A stretch of 16,496 nt of DNA from Rhodocyclaceae bacterium (GTDB taxonomy: Bacteria; Pseudomonadota; Gammaproteobacteria; Burkholderiales; Rhodocyclaceae), in contig JADFDL010000012.1 of the NCBI GenBank assembly GCA_018262875.1, forward strand, positions 1-16,496. Direction: 5' to 3'. Shown one piece after another: positions 1 to 8,265 of the stretch. The notes beneath the pieces were generated by a model. It made no database searches. It had not been told where the DNA came from and was given only the letters and a program-made list of their open reading frames with translations. Every line of letters begins with the position of its first letter. The first letter of the stretch is position 1. The translations under genes were made by a program, and so were the position numbers.

Positions 1-887
1 AACTGCAATTGCGTATAGACGGGGGTTGCGGCCGGGATGAAATACGGTTCGGCAAGTTGTTCGCGCAGGCATTCCTTGTCCATGCTGCCTTCCAGAAGCG
101 TTGCCAGCAAGCGACGCTGGTGCAGGATGCCGATGATGATATTCAGATCGTTTTCAAAGACCGGCAGGCGCGTATGGTAGCTGGTAGCCAGTTGCTGGCG
201 AATCTCATCGATGGGGGCGGCAATATCGATTGCCTCGATTATGCCGCGCGGAATCATGATGTCCTCGACCGTGATGTTTTCCAGATCGAAAAGATTCAGC
301 AGGATGGACTGGTGCTGATGGGGGATGAAATGCCCCGCCTCCAGAACCAGCGTGCGCAATTCCTCCGGTGAAAGTTGCGGCACCTCTCCACTGCCCTTGG
401 GCTTCAGGTGCGTCATGATGAGCAGGGATTCGACGAAGAGATTCACGAACCACACCACGGGCTGGAACAGACGCAGCAGGGGAGCGAGCAGGAAGCTGAC
501 CGCCGGGGCGAGCCGGTCGGCATTGCCCGCGCCGACCACTTTCGGCGTGATCTCGGCAAAAACCAGGATCAGGAAAGTGACGAACAGGGTTCCGGCGCCG
601 AGGGCCCAGTCTTCCTCGCCGAAAAGCTGGATCACAATGACGCTGACCAGCGTGGCTGCTGCGGCGTTGATCAGGTTGTTGAAGAGCAGGATGACGCCGA
701 GCAGCTTGTCTGTCCGGGCCAGCAGGTCAAGTGCCAGTCGTGCGCCGCGATGCCCCCCCTGCGCCAGATGCCGCAACCGATAACGGTTGGCCGCCATCAT
801 GGCGGTTTCGGCCAGAGAGAAAAAGCCGGCAATGACGAGGAGGACGGCCAGCGCTGCAAATTGCGCTGAAAGGGGAACGTCAGTCAA
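1..887 (-). CDS. CNNM/CorC-type (HlyC/CorC family) CBS-domain membrane protein, N-terminal part, cut by window edge
   Basis: The reading frame is open from a TTG at 887-885 to the left edge, giving about 295 residues of a family usually near 420. An in-frame TGA at 899-897 forces a start at or after this TTG, and the next ATG lies inside a conserved segment. The N-terminus has a hydrophobic segment followed by FFSLAETAMMAANRYRLRHL and then TDKLLGVILLFNNLINAA, the signature of the DUF21/CNNM transmembrane domain. Further on come IMIPRGIIEAID and RLPVFENDLNIIIGILHQRR, typical of the first CBS domain. The second CBS domain is starting at the edge, and the C-terminal CorC/HlyC domain is missing. 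The family is linked to magnesium/cobalt transport or resistance; the hemolysin name is historical. The gene lies 54 nt downstream of the ccsA-like gene on the same strand, so co-transcription is likely. Family call is firm, exact substrate unknown. Confidence 0.88.
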   Translation of the reverse strand, partial: MTDVPLSAQFAALAVLLVIAGFFSLAETAMMAANRYRLRHLAQGGHRGARLALDLLARTDKLLGVILLFNNLINAAAATLVSVIVIQLFGEEDWALGAGTLFVTFLILVFAEITPKVVGAGNADRLAPAVSFLLAPLLRLFQPVVWFVNLFVESLLIMTHLKPKGSGEVPQLSPEELRTLVLEAGHFIPHQHQSILLNLFDLENITVEDIMIPRGIIEAIDIAAPIDEIRQQLATSYHTRLPVFENDLNIIIGILHQRRLLATLLEGSMDKECLREQLAEPYFIPAATPVYTQLQ

Positions 888-941
888 GCGGCGGATTCAG
901 GCAATGCGGAGCAGCCAGTATCGCGGCGAGACAGATGCCTG

Positions 942-1769
942 TCAACCGGCGCGGCCGAGTACGACTTCCAGCACGAAGCGGCTTCCCACATAGGCAAAGA
1001 GCAGCGCAACAAAACCGGCCAGCGTCCAGTGCAAAGCCTTGCGGCCGCGCCAGCCCCAAGCGTGGCGTCCGACCAGCAGGGCAGCGAATATCATCCAGGA
1101 AATAATGGAGAAAAGCGTTTTGTGGTTGAAAGTGAGCGCCTTGCCGAATACTTCCTCGGAGAAGACGATGCCCGAAACCAGAGTCAAGGTGAGCAGGACG
1201 AAGGCGATGGCGATGAGCCGGAACAGCAACGATTCCATCGTCAGCAAGGGGGGGAGGCTGGCGAGGGGTCGCGTCAATTCTCCTCGGTGCAGGCGCCGTT
1301 CGGCGATCGCCATGATAATGGCGTGGAGTGCGGCCAGGGTGAACAGGCTGTAGGCCACCATGGCTATGAAAAAGTGGGCGCGGAACATGGCCGAGGTGAC
1401 GTTGGCCAGCAAGTGCTGGCCGGGAAACAGGCCCGGCAGGAGCGAGCATACGGCTGCCAGGGGCAGGACCAAGGGTTGCAGGCCCTCCAGCCGCGCGTAG
1501 AAGCTCTCCACCCAGTAGATCAGTACGGCGAGCCAGAGCATAAGCGAGAGCGCTGCGGAGAAGCCGAAGCGCATGCCATCGCCCCCGAACAGTTCCCCAT
1601 AGAGCACGTCCCCATGCAGCAGCAGGACAACGGCGAGCGCAAGCCTTTCCCAGGGGAGTATTCCCTGCGGCGCCTTGGCCGCGCTCTGCACCCAGCGCGT
1701 GCGCCAGAAATGAAAGCCGAGAAGGGCGTACAGTGAAGCGGGAAGCAGATGCGGTAAAATCCCTTGCAT
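942..1769 (-). CDS. CcsA/YpjD-like cytochrome c assembly membrane protein
   Basis: This 275-residue protein is almost wholly hydrophobic, with about eight predicted membrane spans. It contains the segment HFFIAMVAYSLFTLAALHAI with histidines flanking spans, as in the CcsA/CcmF/YpjD haem-handling family (Pfam cytochrome C assembly protein). Length fits the inner-membrane YpjD branch (about 260-280). Established members of the wider family move or present haem for c-type cytochrome maturation; the role of the YpjD branch is less certain, so haem export/assembly here is inference. The ATG at 1769-1767 is preceded by AAGGA on the minus strand at a rather long 14-nt distance. It is divergent from ffh, the start codons being only about 40 nt apart, and is followed by the CorC-type gene in the same direction. 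Confidence 0.85.
   Translation of the reverse strand: MQGILPHLLPASLYALLGFHFWRTRWVQSAAKAPQGILPWERLALAVVLLLHGDVLYGELFGGDGMRFGFSAALSLMLWLAVLIYWVESFYARLEGLQPLVLPLAAVCSLLPGLFPGQHLLANVTSAMFRAHFFIAMVAYSLFTLAALHAIIMAIAERRLHRGELTRPLASLPPLLTMESLLFRLIAIAFVLLTLTLVSGIVFSEEVFGKALTFNHKTLFSIISWMIFAALLVGRHAWGWRGRKALHWTLAGFVALLFAYVGSRFVLEVVLGRAG
1755..1760 (+). promoter_or_regulatory. Possible -10 element for ffh (TAAAAT)
   Basis: TAAAAT preceded by GG lies 49 nt before the ffh ATG, inside the first codons of the divergent ccsA-like gene. No good -35 is visible at 16-18 nt. It resembles elements in front of proS and tyrS in this window (G[GC]TAAAAT), which is why I list it. Confidence 0.4.
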
Positions 1770-1808
1770 ATCGCAAGTCTACATCCTTCCCGGAGCAATC
1801 GGAACATC

Positions 1809-3164
1809 ATGCTGGACAATCTGACGCAGCGCCTCTCCCGCGTCGTTAGGACGCTGCGCGGCCAGGCGCGCCTGACGGAAGACAACATTTCGGATGCTTT
1901 GCGCGAAGTGCGGATGGCCCTGCTGGAAGCCGATGTCGCGCTGCCGGTGGTCAGGGAACTGGTTGCCCGCATCAAGGAAAAAGCGGTTGGCCAGGAGGTG
2001 ATCGGCAGTCTCACGCCCGGCCAAGCTTTGGTGGGCGTCGTGCACCGCGAACTCGCCGAACTGATGGGCGGTGCGCACAGCGGCCTCAATCTCGCCGTGC
2101 AGCCGCCGGCGGTCATCCTGATGGCTGGTCTGCAGGGCGCCGGCAAGACGACGACGACCGGCAAGCTGGGCAAGCTCCTCCGGGAGCGCATGAAGAAGAA
2201 GGTGCTCGCGGTCAGCGCCGACGTATACCGGCCGGCGGCGATCCAGCAGCTGAAGCTGGTTGCCGAGCAGGCCGGCATCGACTTCTTCCCCACGCAGGTC
2301 AGTGACAAGCCGGCCGCCATAGCGGCGTCCGCGCTCGATTTCGCCAGGAAGCATTACTACGACGTGGTGTTGTTCGATACCGCCGGCCGGCTCGCCATCG
2401 ACGAGGCCATGATGCGGGAGGTGGCGGAGTTGCACGCGGCACTGCAACCTGTCGAAACCCTCTTCGTGGTAGATGCCATGCTGGGCCAGGATGCGGTGAA
2501 TACCGCGCGCGCCTTCAATGAGGCCCTGCCCCTTACCGGAATCATTCTCACCAAGCTCGATGGCGACGCACGCGGCGGCGCGGCGCTTTCCGTTCGCCAT
2601 GTCACCGGCAAGCCGCTCAAATTCGCCGGCGTAGGCGAAAAACTCACCGGCCTTGAGGAATTCCACCCCGAGCGCATGGCGTCACGCATTCTCGGCATGG
2701 GTGACGTCCTCGGTCTCATCGAAGAGGCACAGCGCGGCGTCGACCAGGAAAAGGCACAGGAATTCGCCCAGAAGCTGAAAGCCGGCAAGGGCTTCGACCT
2801 GAATGACTTCAAGGAGCAGATCGGCCAGATGCGCAAGATGGGCGGCATGGCCGGTCTGCTCGACAAGCTGCCGGCCCAGTTCGCCCAGGCCGCGCAGCAG
2901 GCCGGTTCCCAGGTCGAAGACAAGGCCGTCCGCCGCCTCGAAGGGATCATCAATTCCATGACGCCACTGGAACGGGTCAAGCCGGAACTCATCAAGGCGT
3001 CGCGCAAGCGGCGGATTGCCACGGGCGCCGGCGTGCAGGTGCAGGAGGTCAACCGCCTGCTCAACCAGTTCGAGCAGACGCAGAAGATGATGAAGCAGTT
3101 CTCCAGGGGCGGGCTGCAGAAAATGATGCGCGGCATGAAGGGCATGCTGCCGGGAATGCGCTGA
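1809..3164 (+). CDS. ffh: Signal recognition particle GTPase Ffh
   Basis: 451 residues, the normal Ffh length. Ffh binds 4.5S RNA and signal sequences of nascent membrane proteins and docks with FtsY at the inner membrane. Domains in order: N domain (about 1-90), G domain with P-loop GLQGAGKTTT (107-116), DTAGR and TKLDGDARGG motifs, then a methionine-rich M domain (about 300-451) ending in QKMMRGMKGMLPGMR. The frame extends upstream to an ATG at 1764, but the conserved N-terminus MLDNLTQRLSRVV starts at 1809, so I take that start; GGAG lies at 1792-1795. The gene stands alone, divergent from the ccsA-like gene and convergent with the lytic transglycosylase, with only 46 nt between the stop codons and no strong terminator seen there. 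No 4.5S RNA gene is in the window. Confidence 0.98.
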   Translation: MLDNLTQRLSRVVRTLRGQARLTEDNISDALREVRMALLEADVALPVVRELVARIKEKAVGQEVIGSLTPGQALVGVVHRELAELMGGAHSGLNLAVQPPAVILMAGLQGAGKTTTTGKLGKLLRERMKKKVLAVSADVYRPAAIQQLKLVAEQAGIDFFPTQVSDKPAAIAASALDFARKHYYDVVLFDTAGRLAIDEAMMREVAELHAALQPVETLFVVDAMLGQDAVNTARAFNEALPLTGIILTKLDGDARGGAALSVRHVTGKPLKFAGVGEKLTGLEEFHPERMASRILGMGDVLGLIEEAQRGVDQEKAQEFAQKLKAGKGFDLNDFKEQIGQMRKMGGMAGLLDKLPAQFAQAAQQAGSQVEDKAVRRLEGIINSMTPLERVKPELIKASRKRRIATGAGVQVQEVNRLLNQFEQTQKMMKQFSRGGLQKMMRGMKGMLPGMR

Positions 3165-3210
3165 GTGCGCCATTCGCCGTATTGCGGAGACTGACTTTTT
3201 CGGAAAGCGC

Positions 3211-3816
3211 TTACGGCTTGAGTGCGCTCCGGGGGGAGTAGTGCCACTGTTTTTCCCAGACAGCGCGCACGGCATCCGGATATTCCGCTCGCCCCAGACT
3301 GCCATTGTAGCGACCCAGCGCCCGGAACAGGTCTCCCTTTTCGATCTCCAGGTAGTGCTTGAGAATGGTGCAGCCGTAGCGCAGATTCATTCTCAGATGG
3401 AACAGGTTGTCGCTTCTGCCGCCGATCAGCTTGACCCAGAATGGCATGACCTGCATGTAACCGCGGGCGCCCGCTGACGACACCGCGTACTTCTTGAAAC
3501 CGCTTTCGACCTGGATCAGTCCGAGCACCAGTTGCGGGTCGAGTCCGGCGCGCGTGGCCTCGTAATGCACCGCGCGCAGGAACTCCAGCCGGTTTTCCTG
3601 GTTGGGCATGCGCCTGGCGAGCCGCCCCGACATCTCTTCCAGCCAGTTGACGGCTTCGAGCGGGTTCCGAAAGGAGCTGCCTGGCGGCCGGCGATCGGAC
3701 ACTGCCGCATGCAGCGCCGCCTGGACGCTGGCGGCCAGCGGCTCGTACTTCTGCGCACCGGCGCAGGCGGATCCGCTGACAAGCAGCAGGGCGAGAAGGA
3801 TGAAACCCTGCTTCAC
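3211..3816 (-). CDS. Small lytic transglycosylase, SLT domain
   Basis: 201 residues. An N-terminal hydrophobic stretch (about 4-20, ending GSACAGA) is a signal peptide; the cysteine could be a lipobox but lacks the usual leucine, so periplasmic or lipoprotein location is open. The SLT fold is clear: [10 protein letters not shown] with the catalytic glutamate at 104, GYMQVMPFW (119-127) and RYNGSLG (169-175). The family cleaves the MurNAc-GlcNAc bond of peptidoglycan to give 1,6-anhydroMurNAc ends. The start is GTG (3816-3814) overlapping the TGA stop of proS as GTGA, which points to translational coupling in one operon. It is downstream of proS with no separate promoter visible. Which Slt/Mlt subfamily it belongs to is not certain. 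Confidence 0.88.
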   Translation of the reverse strand: MKQGFILLALLLVSGSACAGAQKYEPLAASVQAALHAAVSDRRPPGSSFRNPLEAVNWLEEMSGRLARRMPNQENRLEFLRAVHYEATRAGLDPQLVLGLIQVESGFKKYAVSSAGARGYMQVMPFWVKLIGGRSDNLFHLRMNLRYGCTILKHYLEIEKGDLFRALGRYNGSLGRAEYPDAVRAVWEKQWHYSPRSALKP

Positions 3817-5525
3817 GCGCTCAGGCGGCCGCGCACGAAGCTGCCGATTTCGGCAAGAGGCACCTTGACCGCCGCGGCATCGCGCCGCTCCTGATACTCC
3901 ACCGCGCCTTCCTTGAGACCGCGTTCGCCGATGGTGACGCGATGCGGCACGCCGATCAGTTCCAGGTCAGCGAACATGACGCCGGGGCGCTCGTCCCGGT
4001 CATCCAGCAGCACGTCAAGACCGGCGGCCTTCAGTTCGGCGTACAGCACATTGGCGGCGTCCCGCACGGACTGACTTTTGCCGTAGCCGACCGGAGCAAT
4101 GACGACGTCGAAAGGGGCGATGGCGCGCGGGAAGACGATGCCGCGCTCGTCATGGCTCTGCTCGATGGCGGCGCCGACAATGCGTGTGACGCCAATACCA
4201 TAGCAACCCATTTCCATCACGCGCGGCTGTCCGGACTCGTCGAGGAAGGTCGCCTGCATCGCTTCCGAATACTTGGTTCGCAACTGGAAAATATGCCCCA
4301 CCTCGATGCCGCGGCAGATCGACAGGTGGCCCTTGCCGTCCGGGCTGGGGTCGCCTTCGACGACATTGCGGATGTCGAACACATAGTCCGGTTCGCGCAG
4401 GTCGCGCCCCCAATTCACCCCCATCAGATGATAGCCCGCCTCGTTGGCGCCGCAGACGAAATCGCTCATCTGCGCCACGGTGCGGTCGGCGATGACCGGG
4501 ATGTCCTGCGCGATGCCAACCGGGCCGATGTAGCCGGGCCGGCATCCCAGGAAGCGCTCGACCTCCTCGTCGTTGGCAAAGCGGAAGGGGTTGAGGAAGG
4601 GCAGCTTGCTCGCCTTGATTTCATTGAGGGTGTGGTCGCCGCGCAAGAGCAACAGGAAGAACTGCTCTTCGTGCATGACGGCAATGGCTTTCACGGTCTT
4701 TGTCGCGGGGAGCTTGAGCAGTTCTGCCACATCCTCGCAGCGGATCTTGCCTGGCGTGGCGACCTTTTTCATCTGCTCGACATGTCCGTTGCGTGGCGAA
4801 GCCGGGGCCAGTCCTTCCGCCAGCTCAACATTGGCGGCGAAATCCGAGTCCGGACAAAAGGCGATGGCATCCTCGCCGGAATCCGCCAGGACATGAAACT
4901 CGTGCGAGCCGGTGCCGCCGATGGATCCGGTATCGGCCGCCACCGCGCGGAAACTCAGGCCCAGGCGGGTGAAGATGCGCGTGTAGGTGTCGTGCATGTT
5001 CCGATACTCGCGCTGCAAGTCCTCATAACTGGCGTGGAAGGAATAACCGTCCTTCATGAGGAACTCGCGGCCGCGCATGACGCCGAAACGGGGCCGGATT
5101 TCGTCGCGGAACTTGGTTTGAACCTGATAAAGATGCAGTGGCAACTGGCGGTAGCTCTTGATCTCGCGCCGCGCGACGTCGGTGATGACTTCCTCGTGCG
5201 TTGGCCCGATGACGAAGTCGCGCTGATGGCGATCCTTGAAGCGCAGCAGTTCCGGCCCGTACATTTCCCAGCGGCCCGTCTCCTGCCACAACTCCGCCGG
5301 GACGACTGCCGGCATGAGCAGTTCGATGGCGCCGGCGCGATTCATTTCCTCGCGGATGATGTTTTCGACCTTGCGCAGGACGCGCAAGCCGAGCGGCATC
5401 CAGGTGTAGATGCCTCCCGCCAGCCGCTTGATCAGGCCGGCGCGCAACATGAGCTTGTGGCTGACGATCTCCGCGTCGGAGGGAGCCTCCTTGAGCGTGG
5501 CGAGGAAGAATTGCGTGGCGCGCAT
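3813..5525 (-). CDS. proS: Prolyl-tRNA synthetase (bacterial type, with editing domain)
   Basis: 570 residues, the usual length of bacterial-type ProRS. It charges tRNA-Pro with proline in the cytoplasm. The N-terminus [15 protein letters not shown] is canonical. The class II core includes GPTHEE (108-112), motif 2 around [17 protein letters not shown] (139-155) and motif 3 around GCYGIGVTR. Between motifs 2 and 3 lies a long insertion (about 190-385), the YbaK-like domain that hydrolyses Ala-tRNA-Pro. The C-terminal about 100 residues form the anticodon-binding domain. There is no recognisable Shine-Dalgarno just before the ATG. The gene is divergent from rppH and overlaps the downstream lytic transglycosylase by 4 nt. 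A 575-residue frame on the opposite strand is a shadow. Confidence 0.98.
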   Translation of the reverse strand: MRATQFFLATLKEAPSDAEIVSHKLMLRAGLIKRLAGGIYTWMPLGLRVLRKVENIIREEMNRAGAIELLMPAVVPAELWQETGRWEMYGPELLRFKDRHQRDFVIGPTHEEVITDVARREIKSYRQLPLHLYQVQTKFRDEIRPRFGVMRGREFLMKDGYSFHASYEDLQREYRNMHDTYTRIFTRLGLSFRAVAADTGSIGGTGSHEFHVLADSGEDAIAFCPDSDFAANVELAEGLAPASPRNGHVEQMKKVATPGKIRCEDVAELLKLPATKTVKAIAVMHEEQFFLLLLRGDHTLNEIKASKLPFLNPFRFANDEEVERFLGCRPGYIGPVGIAQDIPVIADRTVAQMSDFVCGANEAGYHLMGVNWGRDLREPDYVFDIRNVVEGDPSPDGKGHLSICRGIEVGHIFQLRTKYSEAMQATFLDESGQPRVMEMGCYGIGVTRIVGAAIEQSHDERGIVFPRAIAPFDVVIAPVGYGKSQSVRDAANVLYAELKAAGLDVLLDDRDERPGVMFADLELIGVPHRVTIGERGLKEGAVEYQERRDAAAVKVPLAEIGSFVRGRLSA

Positions 5526-5550
5526 GGTCGTTGGATGGGGAAAAGAGCGA

Positions 5551-5556
5551 ATTTTA
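5551..5556 (-). promoter_or_regulatory. Possible -10 element for proS (TAAAAT)
   Basis: On the minus strand TAAAATTCGC sits 25 nt before the proS ATG, preceded by CGG. No convincing -35 is seen. A perfect 10-bp palindrome CCCATATGGG (5573-5582) lies just upstream and may be chance. The placement would give a leader of about 20 nt. Confidence 0.4.
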
Positions 5557-5655
5557 CCGTAGTACGCCGGCTCCCATATGGGTTGTGCCCGCTGCTTTCA
5601 ATCGAGGGTGAATTGTGGAAAAATGAACCCAGTTCAATTTTGATGGGTAGCAATC

Positions 5656-6210
5656 ATGCTCGACCGTGAAGGCTATCGCCCTAACGTCGGCATCATCCTG
5701 GTTAACGGCAGGAACGAGGTATTCTGGGGTAAGCGCATACGAGAGCATTCCTGGCAGTTCCCGCAGGGCGGGATCAAGCACGGCGAGTCGCCCGAGCAGG
5801 CGATGTACCGTGAGCTGCAAGAGGAAATCGGCCTGAGGCAGGAGCATGTCAGGATTCTCGGGCGCACGCGGGACTGGTTGCGTTATGAGGTGCCGAAGCA
5901 GTGGATTCGGCGTGAATGGCGCAACACCTATCGTGGCCAGAAGCAGATCTGGTTCATGCTGCGTTTGACCGGGCGGGATACCGATGTCTCGTTGCGCGCC
6001 AGCGATCACCCGGAGTTCGACGCCTGGCGCTGGAGCGACTACTGGGTGCCGCTTGATGCCGTGATCGAGTTCAAGCGTGGGGTGTACCAGCAGGCGCTGA
6101 TTGAGCTGTCCCGCTTCGCCTTTCGTCATCCGGCGGATCGGCAGCCCAAGTGGGCGGCTTCTATGACTCCCTCCAAGCCTGAAGGGGCGGTGGCCGATTC
6201 AGGCAGCTAA
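5656..6210 (+). CDS. rppH: RNA pyrophosphohydrolase RppH (Nudix)
   Basis: 184 residues. It removes pyrophosphate from the 5' end of triphosphorylated mRNA, which opens the transcript to RNase E decay. The N-terminus [17 protein letters not shown] is the family signature and fixes the start. A complete Nudix box lies at 38-60: G38, E44, R52, E53, E56, E57 and G59 are all present. The gene is divergent from proS, with 130 nt between the start codons. The C-terminal tail after about 160 is rich in Pro, Ser and Ala and looks unstructured. Its TAA overlaps an ATG (TAATG at 6208-6212) of a frame that runs into the next gene, but the next gene's real start is probably 186 nt later. Confidence 0.96.
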   Translation: MLDREGYRPNVGIILVNGRNEVFWGKRIREHSWQFPQGGIKHGESPEQAMYRELQEEIGLRQEHVRILGRTRDWLRYEVPKQWIRREWRNTYRGQKQIWFMLRLTGRDTDVSLRASDHPEFDAWRWSDYWVPLDAVIEFKRGVYQQALIELSRFAFRHPADRQPKWAASMTPSKPEGAVADSGS

Positions 6211-6395
6211 TGCTGCAAACCGGTAGTTGGGCATGGCGGTCAACGCTGTCCGAATTGCCTCGACCTTTGCCGAAATCGAAGCGGCCGCTGCTCACTGAGG
6301 AGGCTGACTATCACGGTGTATCATCCCCCGCATACGTTTCCTGGCCAGGGTGGGCGAAAAGGCTTGCCTGGTCATCATCTGGAGCACTTGCGGAC

Positions 6396-6923
6396 ATGCA
6401 TGAAAGAAAGGCGTTATTGCTTGTCGCTGGTTTCCTGGCGCTGGCCGGGCCGGCAGCAGGGCAGCGATACTACGGGGACAAGAAATACGGCGAGTATTAC
6501 GAAGAGGAAAAGATGTGGGTTGAACAGGAAGCCAGTCTTCCCGACTATCCGCATGCGCAAAATCTGATCGAATTCGATGTGGGCGCCGCAACAAGCAATC
6601 GATACTACGTTGACGGCTCGACGCTGAGCGTCGGCGTGGATGGCGTAGTTCGCTATGTGGTGGTCGTTAAAGCTTCAGGTGGGGCTACCAACGTCAATTT
6701 CGAGGGCATCCGATGCGGCGCCAAGGAACGCAAGCTTTACGCGGTCGGCCGTAGCGACAATTCGTGGGGGAAATCGCGCACCCAGGCATGGGAGTCGATC
6801 AAGCCGGGCAGCTATCGGGCCGTGCTCTACAAGGAGTATTTCTGCCCAAGGAATACAGTCATTTTCAAGGCGGATGAGGGCGTGGATGCCCTCAGGCGCG
6901 GAGGCCATCCTGAGGCCAGATAA
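6396..6923 (+). CDS. CNP1-like family secreted protein of unknown function
   Basis: 175 residues from the chosen start. I place the start at 6396 because MHERKALLLVAGFLALAGPAAGQ is a good signal peptide (cleavage near 22), although the frame stays open back to an ATG at 6210. The mature part is acidic and tyrosine-rich at first (RYYGDKKYGEYYEEEKMWVEQE), then has SLPDYP, LIEFDVGA and a beta-rich core with SVGVDGVVRYVVVVKASGG, EGIRCGAKERKLYAVG and YKEYFCPRNT. The two cysteines could pair in the periplasm. This matches my memory of the CNP1-like family (Pfam PF08750), found in betaproteobacteria and without an established function. It sits between rppH and coq7, 59 nt before the latter. The match is from recall, not a search. 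Confidence 0.78.
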   Translation: MHERKALLLVAGFLALAGPAAGQRYYGDKKYGEYYEEEKMWVEQEASLPDYPHAQNLIEFDVGAATSNRYYVDGSTLSVGVDGVVRYVVVVKASGGATNVNFEGIRCGAKERKLYAVGRSDNSWGKSRTQAWESIKPGSYRAVLYKEYFCPRNTVIFKADEGVDALRRGGHPEAR

Positions 6924-6982
6924 AGTTCAGCATTTGCCGCCGCGCTTGCGGGAATATTCCGTTCATCCATGCCACTCGGTGC

Positions 6983-7609
6983 ATGGCGATGATTGACCGG
7001 CTGATTATTGAATTCGACAAAGCGCTGCGAGCGGTATTCGCGCCAGGGCGCAGTGTCCGTGCCATGCCGGGAGGCGACCTGCCCGAGCCCGAGCTTGCCG
7101 AAATTGAGAAGCAACATGTAGCAGCCTTGATGCGGGTGAATCACTGCGGAGAGATCTGCGCCCAGGCCCTGTATCAGGGGCAGGCTTTGGCTTCCCGGGA
7201 TCCTACGATTAGTGCCGCGTTGCGTCATGCTGCCACAGAGGAAAGTGAACATCTGGCATGGACGGAACGCCGCTTGGGCGAACTGGGGGGGAGGAAAAGC
7301 CTGTTGAATCCGCTTTGGTATTCGGGATCCCTGTGCTTAGGCTTGTTGGCAGGCAAGTTGGGGGATGCCTGGAATCTGGGCTTTCTGGCTGAAACGGAAC
7401 GCCAGGTTGAGGCGCATCTGAATGGTCATTTGCAGCGACTTCCGGAAACGGACAGGAAATCATGGGCTGTCATCGAGCAAATGAAGATCGATGAAGTGGG
7501 CCACGCGCGAACCGCGGAACGGCTGGGCGCCCATGAATTGCCCGGGGTGGTCAGGCAGGCCATGCGATTTGCCTCGGGCGTGATGACTTGCACGGCCTAC
7601 TGGATATGA
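6983..7609 (+). CDS. coq7: Coq7-type 3-demethoxyubiquinol hydroxylase
   Basis: 208 residues. It adds the C6 hydroxyl in ubiquinone synthesis at the inner membrane, taking the place of the flavin enzyme UbiF found in some gammaproteobacteria. The di-iron carboxylate ligands are visible: E57 in MRVNHCGEICA, E87-x-x-H90 in EESEH, a glutamate within ETERQVEAH (139-143), and E171-x-x-H174 in DEVGHA. The start may be the ATG at 6983 or the one at 6989 (MIDRLIIEFDKAL); neither has a strong Shine-Dalgarno. Residues 110-135 form a hydrophobic patch suited to membrane association. The stop codon directly abuts the stop of the convergent OsmC-like gene, with no base between them. Confidence 0.95.
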   Translation: MAMIDRLIIEFDKALRAVFAPGRSVRAMPGGDLPEPELAEIEKQHVAALMRVNHCGEICAQALYQGQALASRDPTISAALRHAATEESEHLAWTERRLGELGGRKSLLNPLWYSGSLCLGLLAGKLGDAWNLGFLAETERQVEAHLNGHLQRLPETDRKSWAVIEQMKIDEVGHARTAERLGAHELPGVVRQAMRFASGVMTCTAYWI

Positions 7610-8032
7610 CTACGTCTCGACGATTTCCCAGTCGTGGGTGATGGCCGCGGTTTTGCCCAGCATGATCGAGGCGGAGCAATACTTTTCGGCAGAAAGCCGA
7701 ATGGCGCGTTCCACCGATTCCGCTTTCAGACCCTTGCCCCGCACCGTGAAGTGAAAATGAATTTTGGTGAATATCTTCGGGTCATTCTCAGCGCGTTCGG
7801 CCTTTAGGCTTACCTCGCAGCCCGTGACATCCTGGCGGCTTCTCTTGAGGATCAGCACGACATCGTAAGCGGCGCACCCTCCTGTTCCCGCCAGAACCAA
7901 CTCCATCGGGCGAGGGGCAAGATTGTTGCCGCCGCCTTCCGGTGCGCCATCCATGACCGCGACATGACCACTACCCGTGCGCGCGGCAAAGGCCATGCCG
8001 CTCAATCCCAACCACTGGACAGTGCATTCCAT
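7610..8032 (-). CDS. OsmC/Ohr family protein, YhfA-like
   Basis: 140 residues, full length for the family. The reactive-cysteine pattern of OsmC proteins is present: C53 in LAGTGGCAAYDVV and C119 in SAEKYCSASIMLGKTA. The RPMELVLAG and KIHFHFTVRGKGL segments match the YhfA branch rather than Ohr or OsmC proper. OsmC and Ohr reduce organic hydroperoxides with these cysteines; for the YhfA branch the substrate is not settled, so peroxide defence is inference. On the minus strand AAGGA lies about 9 nt before the ATG, a good Shine-Dalgarno. It is convergent with coq7 and has the long AT-rich stretch upstream, where its promoter and any operator must lie. I see no clear sigma70 pair for it. Confidence 0.9.
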   Translation of the reverse strand: MECTVQWLGLSGMAFAARTGSGHVAVMDGAPEGGGNNLAPRPMELVLAGTGGCAAYDVVLILKRSRQDVTGCEVSLKAERAENDPKIFTKIHFHFTVRGKGLKAESVERAIRLSAEKYCSASIMLGKTAAITHDWEIVET

Positions 8033-8100
8033 AACCGTATTCCTTGCAAATGAATTGACGTTTCGTGCCGGGATTCTAGCTCTGTCTTAAAACCCATACG

Positions 8101-8262
8101 AAATTAGCGAAGAAATACTCATTGTGCGTCGCAACAATAAAAAGTACATTACTCATTCATGATATTTCAGATGCTATTCAAGAAATGGTAGAGCCTATCT
8201 GATTATGTGAATAATCCTATATATCACATATAGTTGATTACTAATTAAGACGCCTAATCAAA
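8101..8262. other. AT-rich intergenic island with several short dyads
   Basis: Counting 8101-8280 gives about 31% GC, against about 57% in a sample line of argC. The island holds close-packed inverted repeats: GATTAT/ATAATC (8201-8216, 4-nt loop), CTATAT/ATATAG (8217-8233, 5-nt loop) and TTGATTA/TAATCAA (8234-8261). It lies between the divergent OsmC-like and rplM genes. No protein frame with coding character is seen. It could be an operator region, a binding site for an H-NS-like silencer, or the remnant of an inserted element. Confidence 0.55.
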
Positions 8263-8265
8263 TAA

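Noticed and set aside
1029..1736. 235-residue plus-strand frame opposite the ccsA-like gene
   Set aside because: Gln/Glu/Gly-rich mirror composition, while the minus-strand frame has clear membrane spans.
3165..3210. Possible terminator between the convergent ffh and transglycosylase genes
   Set aside because: Only a weak CTTT/AAAG hairpin is seen, with no GC stem or T run after it.
5573..5582. CCCATATGGG palindrome between proS and rppH as an operator
   Set aside because: A single 10-bp palindrome with no second copy nearby; chance cannot be excluded.
3942..5669. 575-residue frame on the plus strand opposite proS
   Set aside because: It is the GC-driven mirror of proS, rich in His, Asp and Ala without any family signature; proS is certain.
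6210..6395. Upstream start of the CNP1-like gene at 6210
   Set aside because: The extra 62 residues have no recognisable features and would bury the signal peptide; kept only as a doubt in the findings.
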